Shown here piece after piece: positions 24,735 to 33,190 of a stretch of 50,150 nucleotides of DNA. The translations under genes and the position numbers were made by a program. Below the pieces are notes generated by a model. The model did no database searches. It saw only the letters and a program-made list of their open reading frames with translations, and was not told the origin of the DNA. Source of the DNA: Methylacidimicrobium fagopyrum (GTDB taxonomy: Bacteria > Verrucomicrobiota > Verrucomicrobiia > Limisphaerales > UBA11358); contig JAMFSJ010000034.1 of NCBI GenBank assembly GCA_026225255.1, positions 1 to 50,150 on the forward strand, read 5' to 3'. The stretch's first letter is position 1; the number at the start of each line of letters is the position of its first letter.

Positions 24735-26780
24735 CTACCAAATAATCGCCCGTTTTTCCAACGGCAACCACATCGGGCTGCCGGGCGGAATATTGAATGC
24801 GTCGTAGAACGGTTGAAAGTTCAACAGCGGACCGTAAGCACGGAATTGCCCGGGTGAATGCGGGTCCACTGTGATCAAGCGTTGTGCTTCCGCCTCGCGG
24901 ATATTCGTGCGCCAGACTTGCGCGAACGAAATGAAGAAGCGTTGTTCCGGCGTGAAGCCATCGATGTTCTTGCGCGACGCCGGATCTTTCGCGAGCGCGC
25001 GTTGCAAGGCTTCGTAGGAAATATTCACGCCGCCAAGATCCGCCAGATTTTCGCCGATGGTCAGCTTGCCGTTCACGTGCAAACCGGGCAACGCCTCGAA
25101 CCCGCTGTATTCATCAATGACCTTTTGCGCGCGTGCATCGAACGCGGCGGAATCCGCCGGCGTCCACCATTCGTTCAGATTGCCGTTGCCATCAAATTTG
25201 CGGCCTTGATCATCGAAACCGTGTGTCATTTCGTGGCCGATGACGACGCCGATCGCGCCGTAGTTCACCGCGTCATCCATCGAGATATCAAAGAACGGGG
25301 GCTGCAAAATACCGGCGGGGAAAACGATTTCGTTCACCTCGGGATTGTAATACGCATTCACGGTTTCCGGCGTCATGCCCCATTCTGTGCGATCCACGGT
25401 CTTGCCGACGCGGGCGATTTCGCGGCGTGCTTCAAAGGCATCCGTGCGGCGGACGTTGCCAAGCAAATCATCGCGCTGGATGACCACCGACGAGTAATCG
25501 CGAAATTTATCCGGATAACCAATCTTTTGCGTGAAGGTCGCGAACTTGGCCAGGGCCTTGGCCTTCGTCTCATCCGTCATCCACGTGACGCGTTCGATGC
25601 GGTCGTGAAACACGGCTTTCAGATTTTCGACGAGCGCCTGCATGCGCGCCTTGGCTTCCGGCGGAAAACATTTTTCTACATACAATTGTCCCAACGCCTC
25701 GCCGATGCTGCCATCGAGGATGTGTGCGGCGCGTTTCCAACGCGGTTCCTGCTCTAATTGACCGCTCAGGACTTTGCCGTAGAAATTAAAATGTTCGTTC
25801 TCGAACGCGGATGACAAATACGACGCGCTGCCATTCAGCAAATGCCAGCGTAGATACGTTTTCCAATCCGACAATGGACGCGTCTGCACCATCTGATTCA
25901 ACGCATCAAAATATTCGGGTTGTCCTACAATTTCATACGCGGGCGGCGCGAGTTCGAGATCAGTGAAAAAAGAATTCCATAAAATCGCCGGCGTCTTGGC
26001 GGTCAATTCGTCGGTGGTGAACTTGTTGTAATTCTTGTTCGGGTCGCGCAGATCTACGCGAGAACGGCTCGCCTTGGCCAAAGCGGTTTCCACGGCAATC
26101 ACGGTGTCGGCGTCTGCGGTGGCGACGTCACCTTTTTCGCCGAGCAACGTGAACATGGTTTTCACATGATCGTGATACTGCTTGAGCTTATCCGCAAAAC
26201 TGTCCTTCAAATAATAATCACGATCGGGCAAGGACAACCCGCCCTGCTCCAATTGCACCGCGTAGATCGAACTGTTTTTCGAGTCCGGCCCAAAGCCGAT
26301 GCCAAACATCCCGCCAATGCCGCGTTGATGAAAATCTGCCAGCACGGCGAACAAATCCTTGGTGGATTTGATGTGATCAATTTTTTTGAGATCTGCCTTC
26401 AGCGGTTTCGCGCCGAGTTTTTCAATGCGGTTCGTGTCCATCGCGGACGCGTAGAAATTACCCACTTCCCGGCGCGGTGAATTTTGCGGCAATGATTTGG
26501 CGTCCACGGCGGCGGAATCCAAAATTTCGTGGATCAGATACCAGTTGCGTTCCGCGAGTTCGGAAAACGACGCCCAACGCGCCTTGTCCGCCGGCACGGG
26601 ATTATTTTTCAACCAGCTACCGGCGGCGAAGTGATAAAAATTGGTGGCCGGGCTGACGGATTGATCCAGGTAATCAATCGAAAACGCCGGCACGCGCGGC
26701 AGCGCATCAGCGGCGAAAAGATTCAGGCCGGTGGCCGTCAGCAGTGAAATAGCAATCGTAAAAAGGACATTATTTTTCAT
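24735..26780 (-). CDS. pepO: M13 family metallopeptidase (neprilysin/PepO type), exported
   Basis: The 681-residue zinc endopeptidase has a signal peptide (about 1-24, ending FAADA). The N-terminal M13 domain (about 40-430) starts with SVSPATNFYHFAAGSWLKNNPVPADKARWASF, close to the family's D-F-Y-x-Y-V-N-G-x-W region. The catalytic domain has NAYYNP (475-480), HEMTH (516-520) with the two zinc His and catalytic Glu, and ENLADLGG (577-584) supplying the third ligand Glu577 and Asp581. Length is typical (660-690). The usual C-terminal C-x-x-W is IIW without the Cys. It should degrade peptides in the periplasm or outside. It is transcribed alone, 202 bp downstream of the sulfatase gene. Confidence 0.94.
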   Translation of the reverse strand: MKNNVLFTIAISLLTATGLNLFAADALPRVPAFSIDYLDQSVSPATNFYHFAAGSWLKNNPVPADKARWASFSELAERNWYLIHEILDSAAVDAKSLPQNSPRREVGNFYASAMDTNRIEKLGAKPLKADLKKIDHIKSTKDLFAVLADFHQRGIGGMFGIGFGPDSKNSSIYAVQLEQGGLSLPDRDYYLKDSFADKLKQYHDHVKTMFTLLGEKGDVATADADTVIAVETALAKASRSRVDLRDPNKNYNKFTTDELTAKTPAILWNSFFTDLELAPPAYEIVGQPEYFDALNQMVQTRPLSDWKTYLRWHLLNGSASYLSSAFENEHFNFYGKVLSGQLEQEPRWKRAAHILDGSIGEALGQLYVEKCFPPEAKARMQALVENLKAVFHDRIERVTWMTDETKAKALAKFATFTQKIGYPDKFRDYSSVVIQRDDLLGNVRRTDAFEARREIARVGKTVDRTEWGMTPETVNAYYNPEVNEIVFPAGILQPPFFDISMDDAVNYGAIGVVIGHEMTHGFDDQGRKFDGNGNLNEWWTPADSAAFDARAQKVIDEYSGFEALPGLHVNGKLTIGENLADLGGVNISYEALQRALAKDPASRKNIDGFTPEQRFFISFAQVWRTNIREAEAQRLITVDPHSPGQFRAYGPLLNFQPFYDAFNIPPGSPMWLPLEKRAIIW

Positions 26781-26851
26781 GCGTCAAAAAAGTATTAGAC
26801 TAATTTTGGCGAACGAACGCCAAGAAAATTTTCGCGGAGCCCGCAAGCATT

Positions 26852-26922
26852 GGGAGCGCCGAGAAATGCTCGGATCGGAAACTTCGATACTTACCACTGG
26901 GCGAGCAATGCTCGGCGCTCCG
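26852..26922. repeat. Inverted pair of R5 repeats
   Basis: GGGAGCGCCGAGAAATGCTCG (26852 onward) and CGAGCAATGCTCGGCGCTCC (to about 26922) face each other around a ~30-bp loop in the 202-bp gap between the M13 peptidase and the sulfatase genes. On transcription it would form a long hairpin, possibly serving as a terminator for the sulfatase. Confidence 0.7.
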
Positions 26923-26982
26923 TTGGCAAACTCGCTCCAACAAAATTCGACGATGAGGATGAGGATGACGATGAATAGGAAT

Positions 26983-28716
26983 TCATTTTGCTTTTGGCGG
27001 ATTGCCAAACACTTTGGGATCGTCTTGATAGGGTTCTTTTAATTCTTTCCGTAGACGAAAAGTTTCCTGCATCAAATTGGTTTGCACGGCCGCGTAACCC
27101 GGATCGCCGAAGACGCTGTGCATTTCGGCGGGATCTTTTTCGCGGTCGAACAATTCCCAATAGTTCACGTCCGGCCAATAAAAATGCGCCAGCGTGTAGC
27201 GATCTGTGATCACGCCGTAATGCGGACGCACATGATGGGCGGCGGGAAATTCGTAGTAATGATAATAAAAAGCCGTGCGCCAATCGGACGGCGTTTTGCC
27301 GGCCAAGATTGGAATCACGCTGCGGCCTTGCATCCGTTCCGGCGTGGGCGCGCCCGCCACTTGCAAAAATGTTTCCGCCAGATCAATGTTGGCGACGAGA
27401 TTCGTGTTCACACTGCCCGGCGTGATGACGCCCGGCCAGCGGATCAACATCGGTGCGCGCGCAGCCTCTTCAAAAATCCAACGCTTGTCGAACCAGCCAT
27501 GTTCGCCGAGAAAAAATCCTTGGTCGGACGAATAAATCACAATCGTGTTGCTCGCGAGACCGGTGTCGTCGAGATATTTTAAAATGCGTCCGACGTTATC
27601 ATCCACGCCTTTGATCGTGCCGAGATAATCGTGCATGAAACGATTATATTTCCATTCCACCAACGCTTTGCCAGTGAGATTTTGCTTCAGAAACGCAGCG
27701 TTGCGCGGCGCGTAATAATTGGTCCAAGCCTGTCGTTGCTTCGCATTGAGGTCGGGCGGGACGGTCAATTTGTTGTCGTAACCCAACTGCATCGTGTTGG
27801 AAATGGTCATGTCCTGATCATGCTCGGCGAGGCCGCGCCCAGCGTAATCATCGAACAAGCTATCGGGTAATGGATAGGTGCGGTCGTGATCAAAATCCAA
27901 ATCGCGCAACGCCGGTTCCCACGCGCGATGCGGCGCTTTCTGCCAGCACAACAACAGGAACGGCTTGGACGGATCGCGCTGTTTCAACCAATCGAGCGAC
28001 AGGTCGGTGATGATGTCGGTGGCGTAACCTTGATGCTTCACGCGTTGACCTTCACGGATCATCGGCGGGTTGTAATAAATCCCCTGCCCGATCAAAATTT
28101 CCCAATAATCAAAACCGGTTGGATCGCTTTCCAAATGCCATTTGCCAATCATCGCGGTTTGGTAACCGGCTTGTTGCAGCAATTTCGGAAACGTGATTTG
28201 CGTGTTGTCGAAACGGCAATTGTCGTTGTTATAAAATCCGTTGATGTGGCTGTAAGTGCCGGTGATGATCGAGGCGCGACTGGGTCCGCAGAGCGAATTG
28301 TTCACATAATAATGATCAAATCGCATGCCTTCGCGCGCCAGACGATCAATGTTCGTCGTGGTGATCAAATGGCGCGATTCGTTATAAGCACTGACCGCCT
28401 GCCACGCATGATCGTCCGACATGATGAACAAAATGTTGGGACGCGAAGGCGGATTGGTTTGGGCGCTGGCGTAAGTGGCAAAGGCGAAGAAAAAAACACC
28501 AAGCACCAACGTCCAAGCGCCAAGTAAAGGACTGCCAATATTCTGTCGGCAGAAGATCGTATCGCAGGCCGACCGAACTGCCGACAGAATGTCGGCAGCA
28601 CCTTGGGCGGGGTGAGATTCCGCACCAGCCTTCATTACAAACGCCCAGCCAGCTTGGAGCTTAGTGTTTGAACATTCTCTGGAGCTTGGACGTTGGGGCT
28701 TGGATGTTTGATTCAT
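26983..28716 (-). CDS. Sulfatase (family S1), secreted, with repeat-derived N-terminus
   Basis: This formylglycine sulfatase has PNILFIMSDDH (metal Asp pair) and the maturation motif LCGPSR (C-x-P-S-R), followed by ASIITGTYSHINGFYNN and IGKWHLES. It ends after YQDDPKVFGNPPKAK. Layout resembles N-acetylglucosamine-6-sulfatase-like S1 enzymes, but the substrate is not certain. The start is unclear: ATG 28716 (MNQTSKPQ) is used here. ATG 28635 and GTG 28506 are alternatives, and a GTG at 28764 would overlap the upstream gene. Everything between 28703 and 28497 is a dispersed repeat (R3 enclosing R4), and the hydrophobic core of the signal peptide (LGAWTLVLGVFFFAFATYASA) is read partly from the R3 arm. 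A sulfatase-maturing enzyme is not in the window. Confidence 0.88.
   Translation of the reverse strand: MNQTSKPQRPSSRECSNTKLQAGWAFVMKAGAESHPAQGAADILSAVRSACDTIFCRQNIGSPLLGAWTLVLGVFFFAFATYASAQTNPPSRPNILFIMSDDHAWQAVSAYNESRHLITTTNIDRLAREGMRFDHYYVNNSLCGPSRASIITGTYSHINGFYNNDNCRFDNTQITFPKLLQQAGYQTAMIGKWHLESDPTGFDYWEILIGQGIYYNPPMIREGQRVKHQGYATDIITDLSLDWLKQRDPSKPFLLLCWQKAPHRAWEPALRDLDFDHDRTYPLPDSLFDDYAGRGLAEHDQDMTISNTMQLGYDNKLTVPPDLNAKQRQAWTNYYAPRNAAFLKQNLTGKALVEWKYNRFMHDYLGTIKGVDDNVGRILKYLDDTGLASNTIVIYSSDQGFFLGEHGWFDKRWIFEEAARAPMLIRWPGVITPGSVNTNLVANIDLAETFLQVAGAPTPERMQGRSVIPILAGKTPSDWRTAFYYHYYEFPAAHHVRPHYGVITDRYTLAHFYWPDVNYWELFDREKDPAEMHSVFGDPGYAAVQTNLMQETFRLRKELKEPYQDDPKVFGNPPKAK
28497..28703. repeat. 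Composite repeat R3 enclosing R4, inside a sulfatase gene
   Basis: R3 arms (CCAAGCACCAACGTCCAAGC near 28499-28524 and its complement near 28675-28703) flank an R4 segment (about 28532-28602). R4 has two CTGCCGACA-type palindromes, one perfect: CTGCCGACA-GAA-TGTCGGCAG at 28578-28598. The element stays open in the sulfatase frame and lies between the probable start codon and the mature enzyme. Confidence 0.8.
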
Positions 28717-28729
28717 AGCTTCAGCAATT

Positions 28730-30253
28730 TTATTTATCAATCCCCAACCGCTGTCCCGGCTCACGCCGACCTGAACCTGGACGTTTCACGGCTCCATCGC
28801 CTAAATCCACGCGCGCCTTTTCCGCCTCGGCTTCGAGTTGTTTCACAATTTCTGGATGTTGCGCCGCGACGTTCGTGCTTTCTCCGATATCATGCCCGAG
28901 ATCGTAAAGTTCTTCGGCTTCAATTTTACGATGGGCATAAGGCACCGGCACGCCGTTCGTGCCGCCGGACTTGCCGTCCAAAGTTTGATACGTATGCGGC
29001 AATTGCAATTTCCACCGGCCATCGCCCGTGGTAATCGCTTGAAGCTGGTTGACCTCGTAATAAAACCAATACGCGGCGTGCGGATTGGTCGCGCCGGGTT
29101 GACGCGAAATGATCGGCCACACATCCAGCCCGTCAATTTTGTGCGCCGGCAAATCAGCGCCGACGAGTTTCGCGATGGTCGGGAATAGATCAATCGTCAT
29201 CAACATATCCCACGTATCCGCGCCTGCGGGAATGTGACCCGGCCAGCGCATGATGCACGGCGTGCGCGTGCCGCCTTCCCAATTCGTCCCCTTGCCTTCG
29301 CGTAACGGTTTTGCCGAACCGCCATGATTCCCAAAGCATAGCCACGGTCCATTATCCGACGTGAAAATGACGAGGGTATTGTCATCCAGCCCGTTGCGTT
29401 TGAGGGCGGCCAGAATTTCTCCGACCGACCAATCAATTTCCTCGATCACGTCGCCGTAAAGTCCGCGCTTGGATTTGCCGCGAAATTTATCGCTCACGCC
29501 CAGCGGCACATGCGGCATACTTTGCGCAACGTAGAGAAAAAACGGCCGGTTCGTGTTCGCATCAATGAACTTCACCGCGCGCTCGGCATACCAAGTCGTT
29601 AGATGATTCAGATCGTCGATCGTCATCTCCTTGCGAAAAATATTCGTGCCGTCGTAAATTGGCAGGTTGGGATATTCGCGTTTGATGGCCACCAGACTGG
29701 GCGGGAAATTCGTGATCAAATCCGGATGGCCCGGCCAGTAATCCACCGAGAGAGGCAAGCCGAAGAATTGATCGAAGCCGTGTTGCAACGGCATGAATTT
29801 GGGGGCATCACCCAAATGCCATTTACCCAGCATCGCCGTCGCGTAGCCCTGCCCTTTGAGCAATTGTGCCAGCGTGGTTTCGTTCGCGCTCAACCCGATT
29901 TTTGTGCCCGGTCCGAGCGCGCCGTGAATGCCGATACGATTCGGATAACAACCCATCAGCAACGCCGCGCGCGACGCGGAACAGACGGGTTGCGCGTCGT
30001 GAAAATTGCGAAAGATCGCGCCTTCATCCGCCATGCGATCGAGGTTCGGCGTAGCAAAACCTTCCGCGCCAAATTTGCCAACGTCGGCGTAACCTTGATC
30101 GTCGGTAAAAATGATGACGATGTTCGGTTTCGGCGCGGCGGCATGGGCGGAAGTAAAAAAGCCAATGGTTGCCGTCAGAACAACCGCGCTGATTTTTAAC
30201 CACGGATGGCCACAGATAGACACGGAGGTTGAGGGTTGGAAGTTTCTTTTCAT
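28730..30253 (-). CDS. Arylsulfatase (family S1), secreted
   Basis: The 507-residue sulfatase has PNIVIIFTDDQGYADVG (43-59; Asp51/Asp52), the formylglycine motif VCSASR (Cys91, Arg95; the C-x-A-x-R variant), LLMGCYPNRIGIHG and MLGKWHLGD. Further on are FTSDNGPWL with its metal Asp-Asn and the C-terminal small domain. It resembles arylsulfatase A-like enzymes acting on sulfated sugars. A signal peptide ends near AHA-A (39). Its N-region (residues about 9-20, SVSICGHPWLK) is encoded by an R1 repeat arm. It lies directly upstream of the second sulfatase on the same strand, with at most a short overlap, so the two form an operon and may act on successive positions of one polysaccharide. Confidence 0.92.
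   Translation of the reverse strand: MKRNFQPSTSVSICGHPWLKISAVVLTATIGFFTSAHAAAPKPNIVIIFTDDQGYADVGKFGAEGFATPNLDRMADEGAIFRNFHDAQPVCSASRAALLMGCYPNRIGIHGALGPGTKIGLSANETTLAQLLKGQGYATAMLGKWHLGDAPKFMPLQHGFDQFFGLPLSVDYWPGHPDLITNFPPSLVAIKREYPNLPIYDGTNIFRKEMTIDDLNHLTTWYAERAVKFIDANTNRPFFLYVAQSMPHVPLGVSDKFRGKSKRGLYGDVIEEIDWSVGEILAALKRNGLDDNTLVIFTSDNGPWLCFGNHGGSAKPLREGKGTNWEGGTRTPCIMRWPGHIPAGADTWDMLMTIDLFPTIAKLVGADLPAHKIDGLDVWPIISRQPGATNPHAAYWFYYEVNQLQAITTGDGRWKLQLPHTYQTLDGKSGGTNGVPVPYAHRKIEAEELYDLGHDIGESTNVAAQHPEIVKQLEAEAEKARVDLGDGAVKRPGSGRREPGQRLGIDK
30199..30226. repeat. R1 arm inside the arylsulfatase signal-peptide region
   Basis: TTAACCACGGATGGCCACAG on the plus strand belongs to the R1 family (compare 12929-13029). 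Here it is a single arm lying within the first 20 codons of the arylsulfatase gene. Confidence 0.65.
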
Positions 30254-30372
30254 CTTTTAATTGTCATTCGCAACGGGTTTCGACTTTCGCCCCGGAAGCT
30301 TGAGATATTCAATAGCGCATCATTCGTTGTCAATGACGGGGCATGAGCGTCTTTTTTTAAAGTCTAAAACGA

Positions 30373-30397
30373 AGCGAAGCGCCGAGTAAGGCTCGAC
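30373..30397. repeat. R5-type palindromic repeat
   Basis: GAAGCGCCGAGTAAGGCTCG, followed by ACGCTCC, is a diverged copy of R5. It lies in the gap between the arylsulfatase start and the NHL protein stop. Confidence 0.55.
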
Positions 30398-30438
30398 GCT
30401 CCTATCGGTTTTGCGGCCAGCTAAGGGCGGCTTCGGCC

Positions 30439-31479
30439 TTACGCAATTTTTTGCAATTTCGTCACGCGGCCAACTTCGACCCATTCCACGACGAAGATAT
30501 TTCCTTCGTGATCGAAGTAGGCGCTGTGCGGCGCTACAAATTGGCCGGGCGTAAAATGATCGCGCGTTTTATCGCGCAAACCGTTATAGCCCGGGCCTTG
30601 ACCCAGCACCGCGAGCGGTTTGTTATTTTTATCAATCAACGTCACGCGCGAATCGAGATCGGGCACAACCATGAGGTCGCCATGCGTGTGAAAATGACAC
30701 GGCGCGCGCATTTCGTCGGTGACGAAATCGATATGCTCGCCGTCCAACGTGAAGTTTTGCAGACGATGATTCGAGCGGTCGGCCACGACGAGCACTGGCT
30801 TTTCGCCACGCAAATCCACCATCAAACCGTGCGGACAATTCGTCTGGCCCGGCGCGGCACCCTTGCCGCCGAAGCTACGGATGTATTTAGCATTAGCGTC
30901 GTATTCGTGGATGAAGCTTTTGCCGTAACCATCGGCCACAAAAAAATTTCCATCCGGCGCGACCGCAATGTTCGTCGGCACAAATTCATCCGGCTTCGTG
31001 TAGCCGTTGCATTGTTCGGGCGCCCATTTACGCCAAAGCTCCTGACCCGCCAACGTCGTCTTGGCAAATTCATGACGACCAGTGTCGCACAGATAGAAGA
31101 ATTCGTCTTTGCCTTCGCGGCTTAAATGCAAGCCGTGCGCGCCGCCTTTATATTCTTTGCCCCACGAACGGACAAATTTCCCATCCGCATCGAACACGAC
31201 GACAGCGTCATCAATGGTCGCACCTTTGCCGACGGTATGTTTGATGTGGATTTCACCCTGCGCATCCACCGCGACGCCATGCGTGTTGCCATAGACGTGA
31301 CCGGCGGGCAATTCGCCCCAGTCGTGGATGGCTTCGTATTGATAATCGCCCGTGCCGACGATCGGCAAGCGCGTGCCCGCTTTATCGCTGGCCAAAACGT
31401 AAGGCGCAGCGGTGATGGCCGCGGCAGCGACGCCAGCGTGTTTCAAAAATGTCCGACGATTCAATGGATTATTTTTCAT
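30439..31479 (-). CDS. Tat-exported NHL-repeat beta-propeller protein
   Basis: The 346-residue protein has a twin-arginine signal (NRRTFLKHAGVAAAAITAAP, residues 7-26) and a six-bladed propeller built from NHL repeats. Repeat marks include GVAVDAQGEIHIKHT, HGLHLSREGKDEFFYLCDTG, NIAVAPDGNFFVADGYG, FGGKGAAPGQTNCPHGLMVD, VVADRSNHRLQNFTLDG and APHSAYFDHEGNIFVVEW. Such proteins resemble peptidyl-alpha-hydroxyglycine lyase-like propellers but may simply bind ligands; no catalytic assignment is made. It sits upstream of the sulfatase operon on the same strand, about 185 bp away, so a shared role in polymer breakdown is possible but not shown. An R2 repeat lies 53 bp upstream of the start codon. Confidence 0.85.
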   Translation of the reverse strand: MKNNPLNRRTFLKHAGVAAAAITAAPYVLASDKAGTRLPIVGTGDYQYEAIHDWGELPAGHVYGNTHGVAVDAQGEIHIKHTVGKGATIDDAVVVFDADGKFVRSWGKEYKGGAHGLHLSREGKDEFFYLCDTGRHEFAKTTLAGQELWRKWAPEQCNGYTKPDEFVPTNIAVAPDGNFFVADGYGKSFIHEYDANAKYIRSFGGKGAAPGQTNCPHGLMVDLRGEKPVLVVADRSNHRLQNFTLDGEHIDFVTDEMRAPCHFHTHGDLMVVPDLDSRVTLIDKNNKPLAVLGQGPGYNGLRDKTRDHFTPGQFVAPHSAYFDHEGNIFVVEWVEVGRVTKLQKIA

Positions 31480-31531
31480 AACGGTAATTACTAAGTTAAC
31501 TCAAACTAAAGGCTGTATTCAGAATGTTCTA

Positions 31532-31686
31532 GGTGGCACAGGCCTCCGGCCTGTCGTTTTGGGCGTCCCGCCCAAAACCGTTTGCGATGTGACTATTTTT
31601 GAATCTACGCGCGTCAAGGAACCATGTCTGCCAACAACGAAATCTGGCGAGACGCCAGATTTTACCGGCGAGACGCCGGTGCCACC
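31532..31686. repeat. Dispersed inverted-repeat element R2, copy 1
   Basis: This 155-bp element is bounded by GGTGGCAC...GTGCCACC ends. It contains GGCCTCCGGCC, TTTTGGGCG-TCC-CGCCCAAAA and GGCGAGACGCC hairpins. Copy 2 (34709-34863) has the same length in opposite orientation; copy 3 is at 41392-41514. Its short ORFs encode the low-information VSPVKSG/TGRRPVPP peptides often mis-called as genes. Confidence 0.88.
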
Positions 31687-31748
31687 TTTTTGAAGACACG
31701 TCATAGTGAGATCGCACATAACTGGTGTTTTGTCTTGGAACCAGCCGA

Positions 31749-32486
31749 TCAAAACCGTCTCCATCCCGCTGGCACTTTGTCTTCGGAGCTGCCTTCGATG
31801 CGGTAAGTTGGGCGGGCCCACTTGGCATACTGCTCTTGGCTGGTTGAACCATAACCGGATTCATTCCAAGTATAGAAACTGCTGATGTGGTCAGCCGAGT
31901 CATAAAGCAGCGAGGTGAAGGTTTCATGATTGCCGGCAACGGGCTTAATCGTGAGCTTCCATTCCCACATCGTGCGTTCAGGCGCCATGACTTTGAATTG
32001 CACATTGGTTCCCGCCGGCAGATGGATTTGCTGCCCGCGCTCGATCGTGATGGTGTATTCACAATTGCGATCCCATTTCCAAGGCACGGTATTGGGTTTT
32101 TCAATGCCACACTCAATCAGCTTCAAATCTTCCTGCCAATTTACTTCCTGATAATCCTTGGCGCCGCCGCCCCGATTCACCAAGCCGCCCCAATTCGCCT
32201 TTTCCGTTCCCGAGGTCACCTGGGGACCGCCATGTGCCCATGTTTTGTTGGGAAAATTCACTTGCACCGCGAAGAAATTCAGGCCGTTGGTAGCCGCTTT
32301 TTCCACGATCAAATGCGTGCTGACGCTCACGATTTTGGAGTCTTTGGGAATGCCTTCAAAATGGAGGTGCGTGTGCGGGTCCGTCTCGTCACCACCGATG
32401 CCGATCTCAGGAACGGTGGTGGAAGTGGCCATCGCATACTGCGAAATGGCAAATAAAGCAGAAATGAGTAGGATATTTTTGCACAT
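31749..32486 (-). CDS. Secreted hypothetical protein
   Basis: The 245-residue protein is of no recognised family. The start at 32486 gives a clear signal peptide (MCKNILLISALFAISQYAMA); a frame extension to 32549 is rejected. The mature part begins with PEIGIGGDETDPHTHLHFEGIP and appears beta-rich, with many aromatic residues (WAHGGPQV, WGGLVNRGGG, MWEWKLTIKP). It could be a beta-sandwich binding module. No catalytic motif is obvious. It lies 63 bp downstream of the RDD gene on the same strand, and both are bracketed by inverted R2 copies, together with the DUF1501 gene. Confidence 0.65.
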   Translation of the reverse strand: MCKNILLISALFAISQYAMATSTTVPEIGIGGDETDPHTHLHFEGIPKDSKIVSVSTHLIVEKAATNGLNFFAVQVNFPNKTWAHGGPQVTSGTEKANWGGLVNRGGGAKDYQEVNWQEDLKLIECGIEKPNTVPWKWDRNCEYTITIERGQQIHLPAGTNVQFKVMAPERTMWEWKLTIKPVAGNHETFTSLLYDSADHISSFYTWNESGYGSTSQEQYAKWARPTYRIEGSSEDKVPAGWRRF

Positions 32487-32549
32487 AATGAATGTTGATT
32501 TAATAGAAAAGAGATGATCAGATGCTTTGATGGTTTGCCATATAATCAA

Positions 32550-33140
32550 CTAGGGCAAAACTGCCGGATCGGCAATCACTGGTGGCAGAGCTTTTGGCGA
32601 CGCGTAAACGACTACCGTTCCCGCAATGAAATCATGCAACGCCCGCCGCTTCCGATTCGTCAGCAAGACAATCAACTCACCCCAAGTCCAAGCAGTCTGA
32701 ATCCACTGCAACGGCTTATGCCAAGAAGGCGTAAGCTCGACCATACGCTTAGTGCGTTCCAATAAAGTAAGCGAATGGTATTCAGTATCGGTCATGTGGA
32801 AGATTGCCATAATGAAGGCGACCGACATCAGAGTGCCAAGGATAAAATCCGGCAAATATCTTAAAAATGCTTCGCGATAACCAACCGGTGTGCCATCTAG
32901 CTTTCGAATGCGAATACCGACCATAAGCTTGCCGGGCGTGCCGCCAAAGCGTTGGACCAAATAAACACTATAAAACAGGCCGAATAAAATACCGGGAAGA
33001 AAATAATAAGCTTCAAACAGCCGAAATTGTGCGCTGGCCCAAAACGACAATACCATCAATGGCATCATGACGACCATATCTAGAAGTATCGATGCCAATC
33101 GAGGGCCGAATCCGGCATAACGTAGTGTGTCTGTATTCAT
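32550..33140 (-). CDS. RDD-family membrane protein
   Basis: The 196-residue protein has an RDD domain: GFGPRLASILLDMVVMMPL (the Arg and Asp of the family name), FGLFYSVYLVQRFGGTPGKLMVGIRI, which is the most conserved stretch, and RALHDFIAGTVVV near residue 170. Four hydrophobic segments are seen. RDD proteins are poorly understood; some act in ion transport. Local GC falls to about 40-50 percent in several lines, below the window average. The upstream gap to the DUF1501 stop is 50 bp, same strand. Confidence 0.88.
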   Translation of the reverse strand: MNTDTLRYAGFGPRLASILLDMVVMMPLMVLSFWASAQFRLFEAYYFLPGILFGLFYSVYLVQRFGGTPGKLMVGIRIRKLDGTPVGYREAFLRYLPDFILGTLMSVAFIMAIFHMTDTEYHSLTLLERTKRMVELTPSWHKPLQWIQTAWTWGELIVLLTNRKRRALHDFIAGTVVVYASPKALPPVIADPAVLP

Positions 33141-33190
33141 AAATGTGAGGCTTCTAATAAATGAGCCTCATTATATATTCTAGTCCTCCC

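Noticed and set aside
31519..32116. ORFs reading through R2, with peptides such as VSPVKSG and TGRRPVPP
   Set aside because: These are translations of the dispersed R2 palindrome; the same peptides appear at every copy, so they are not genes.
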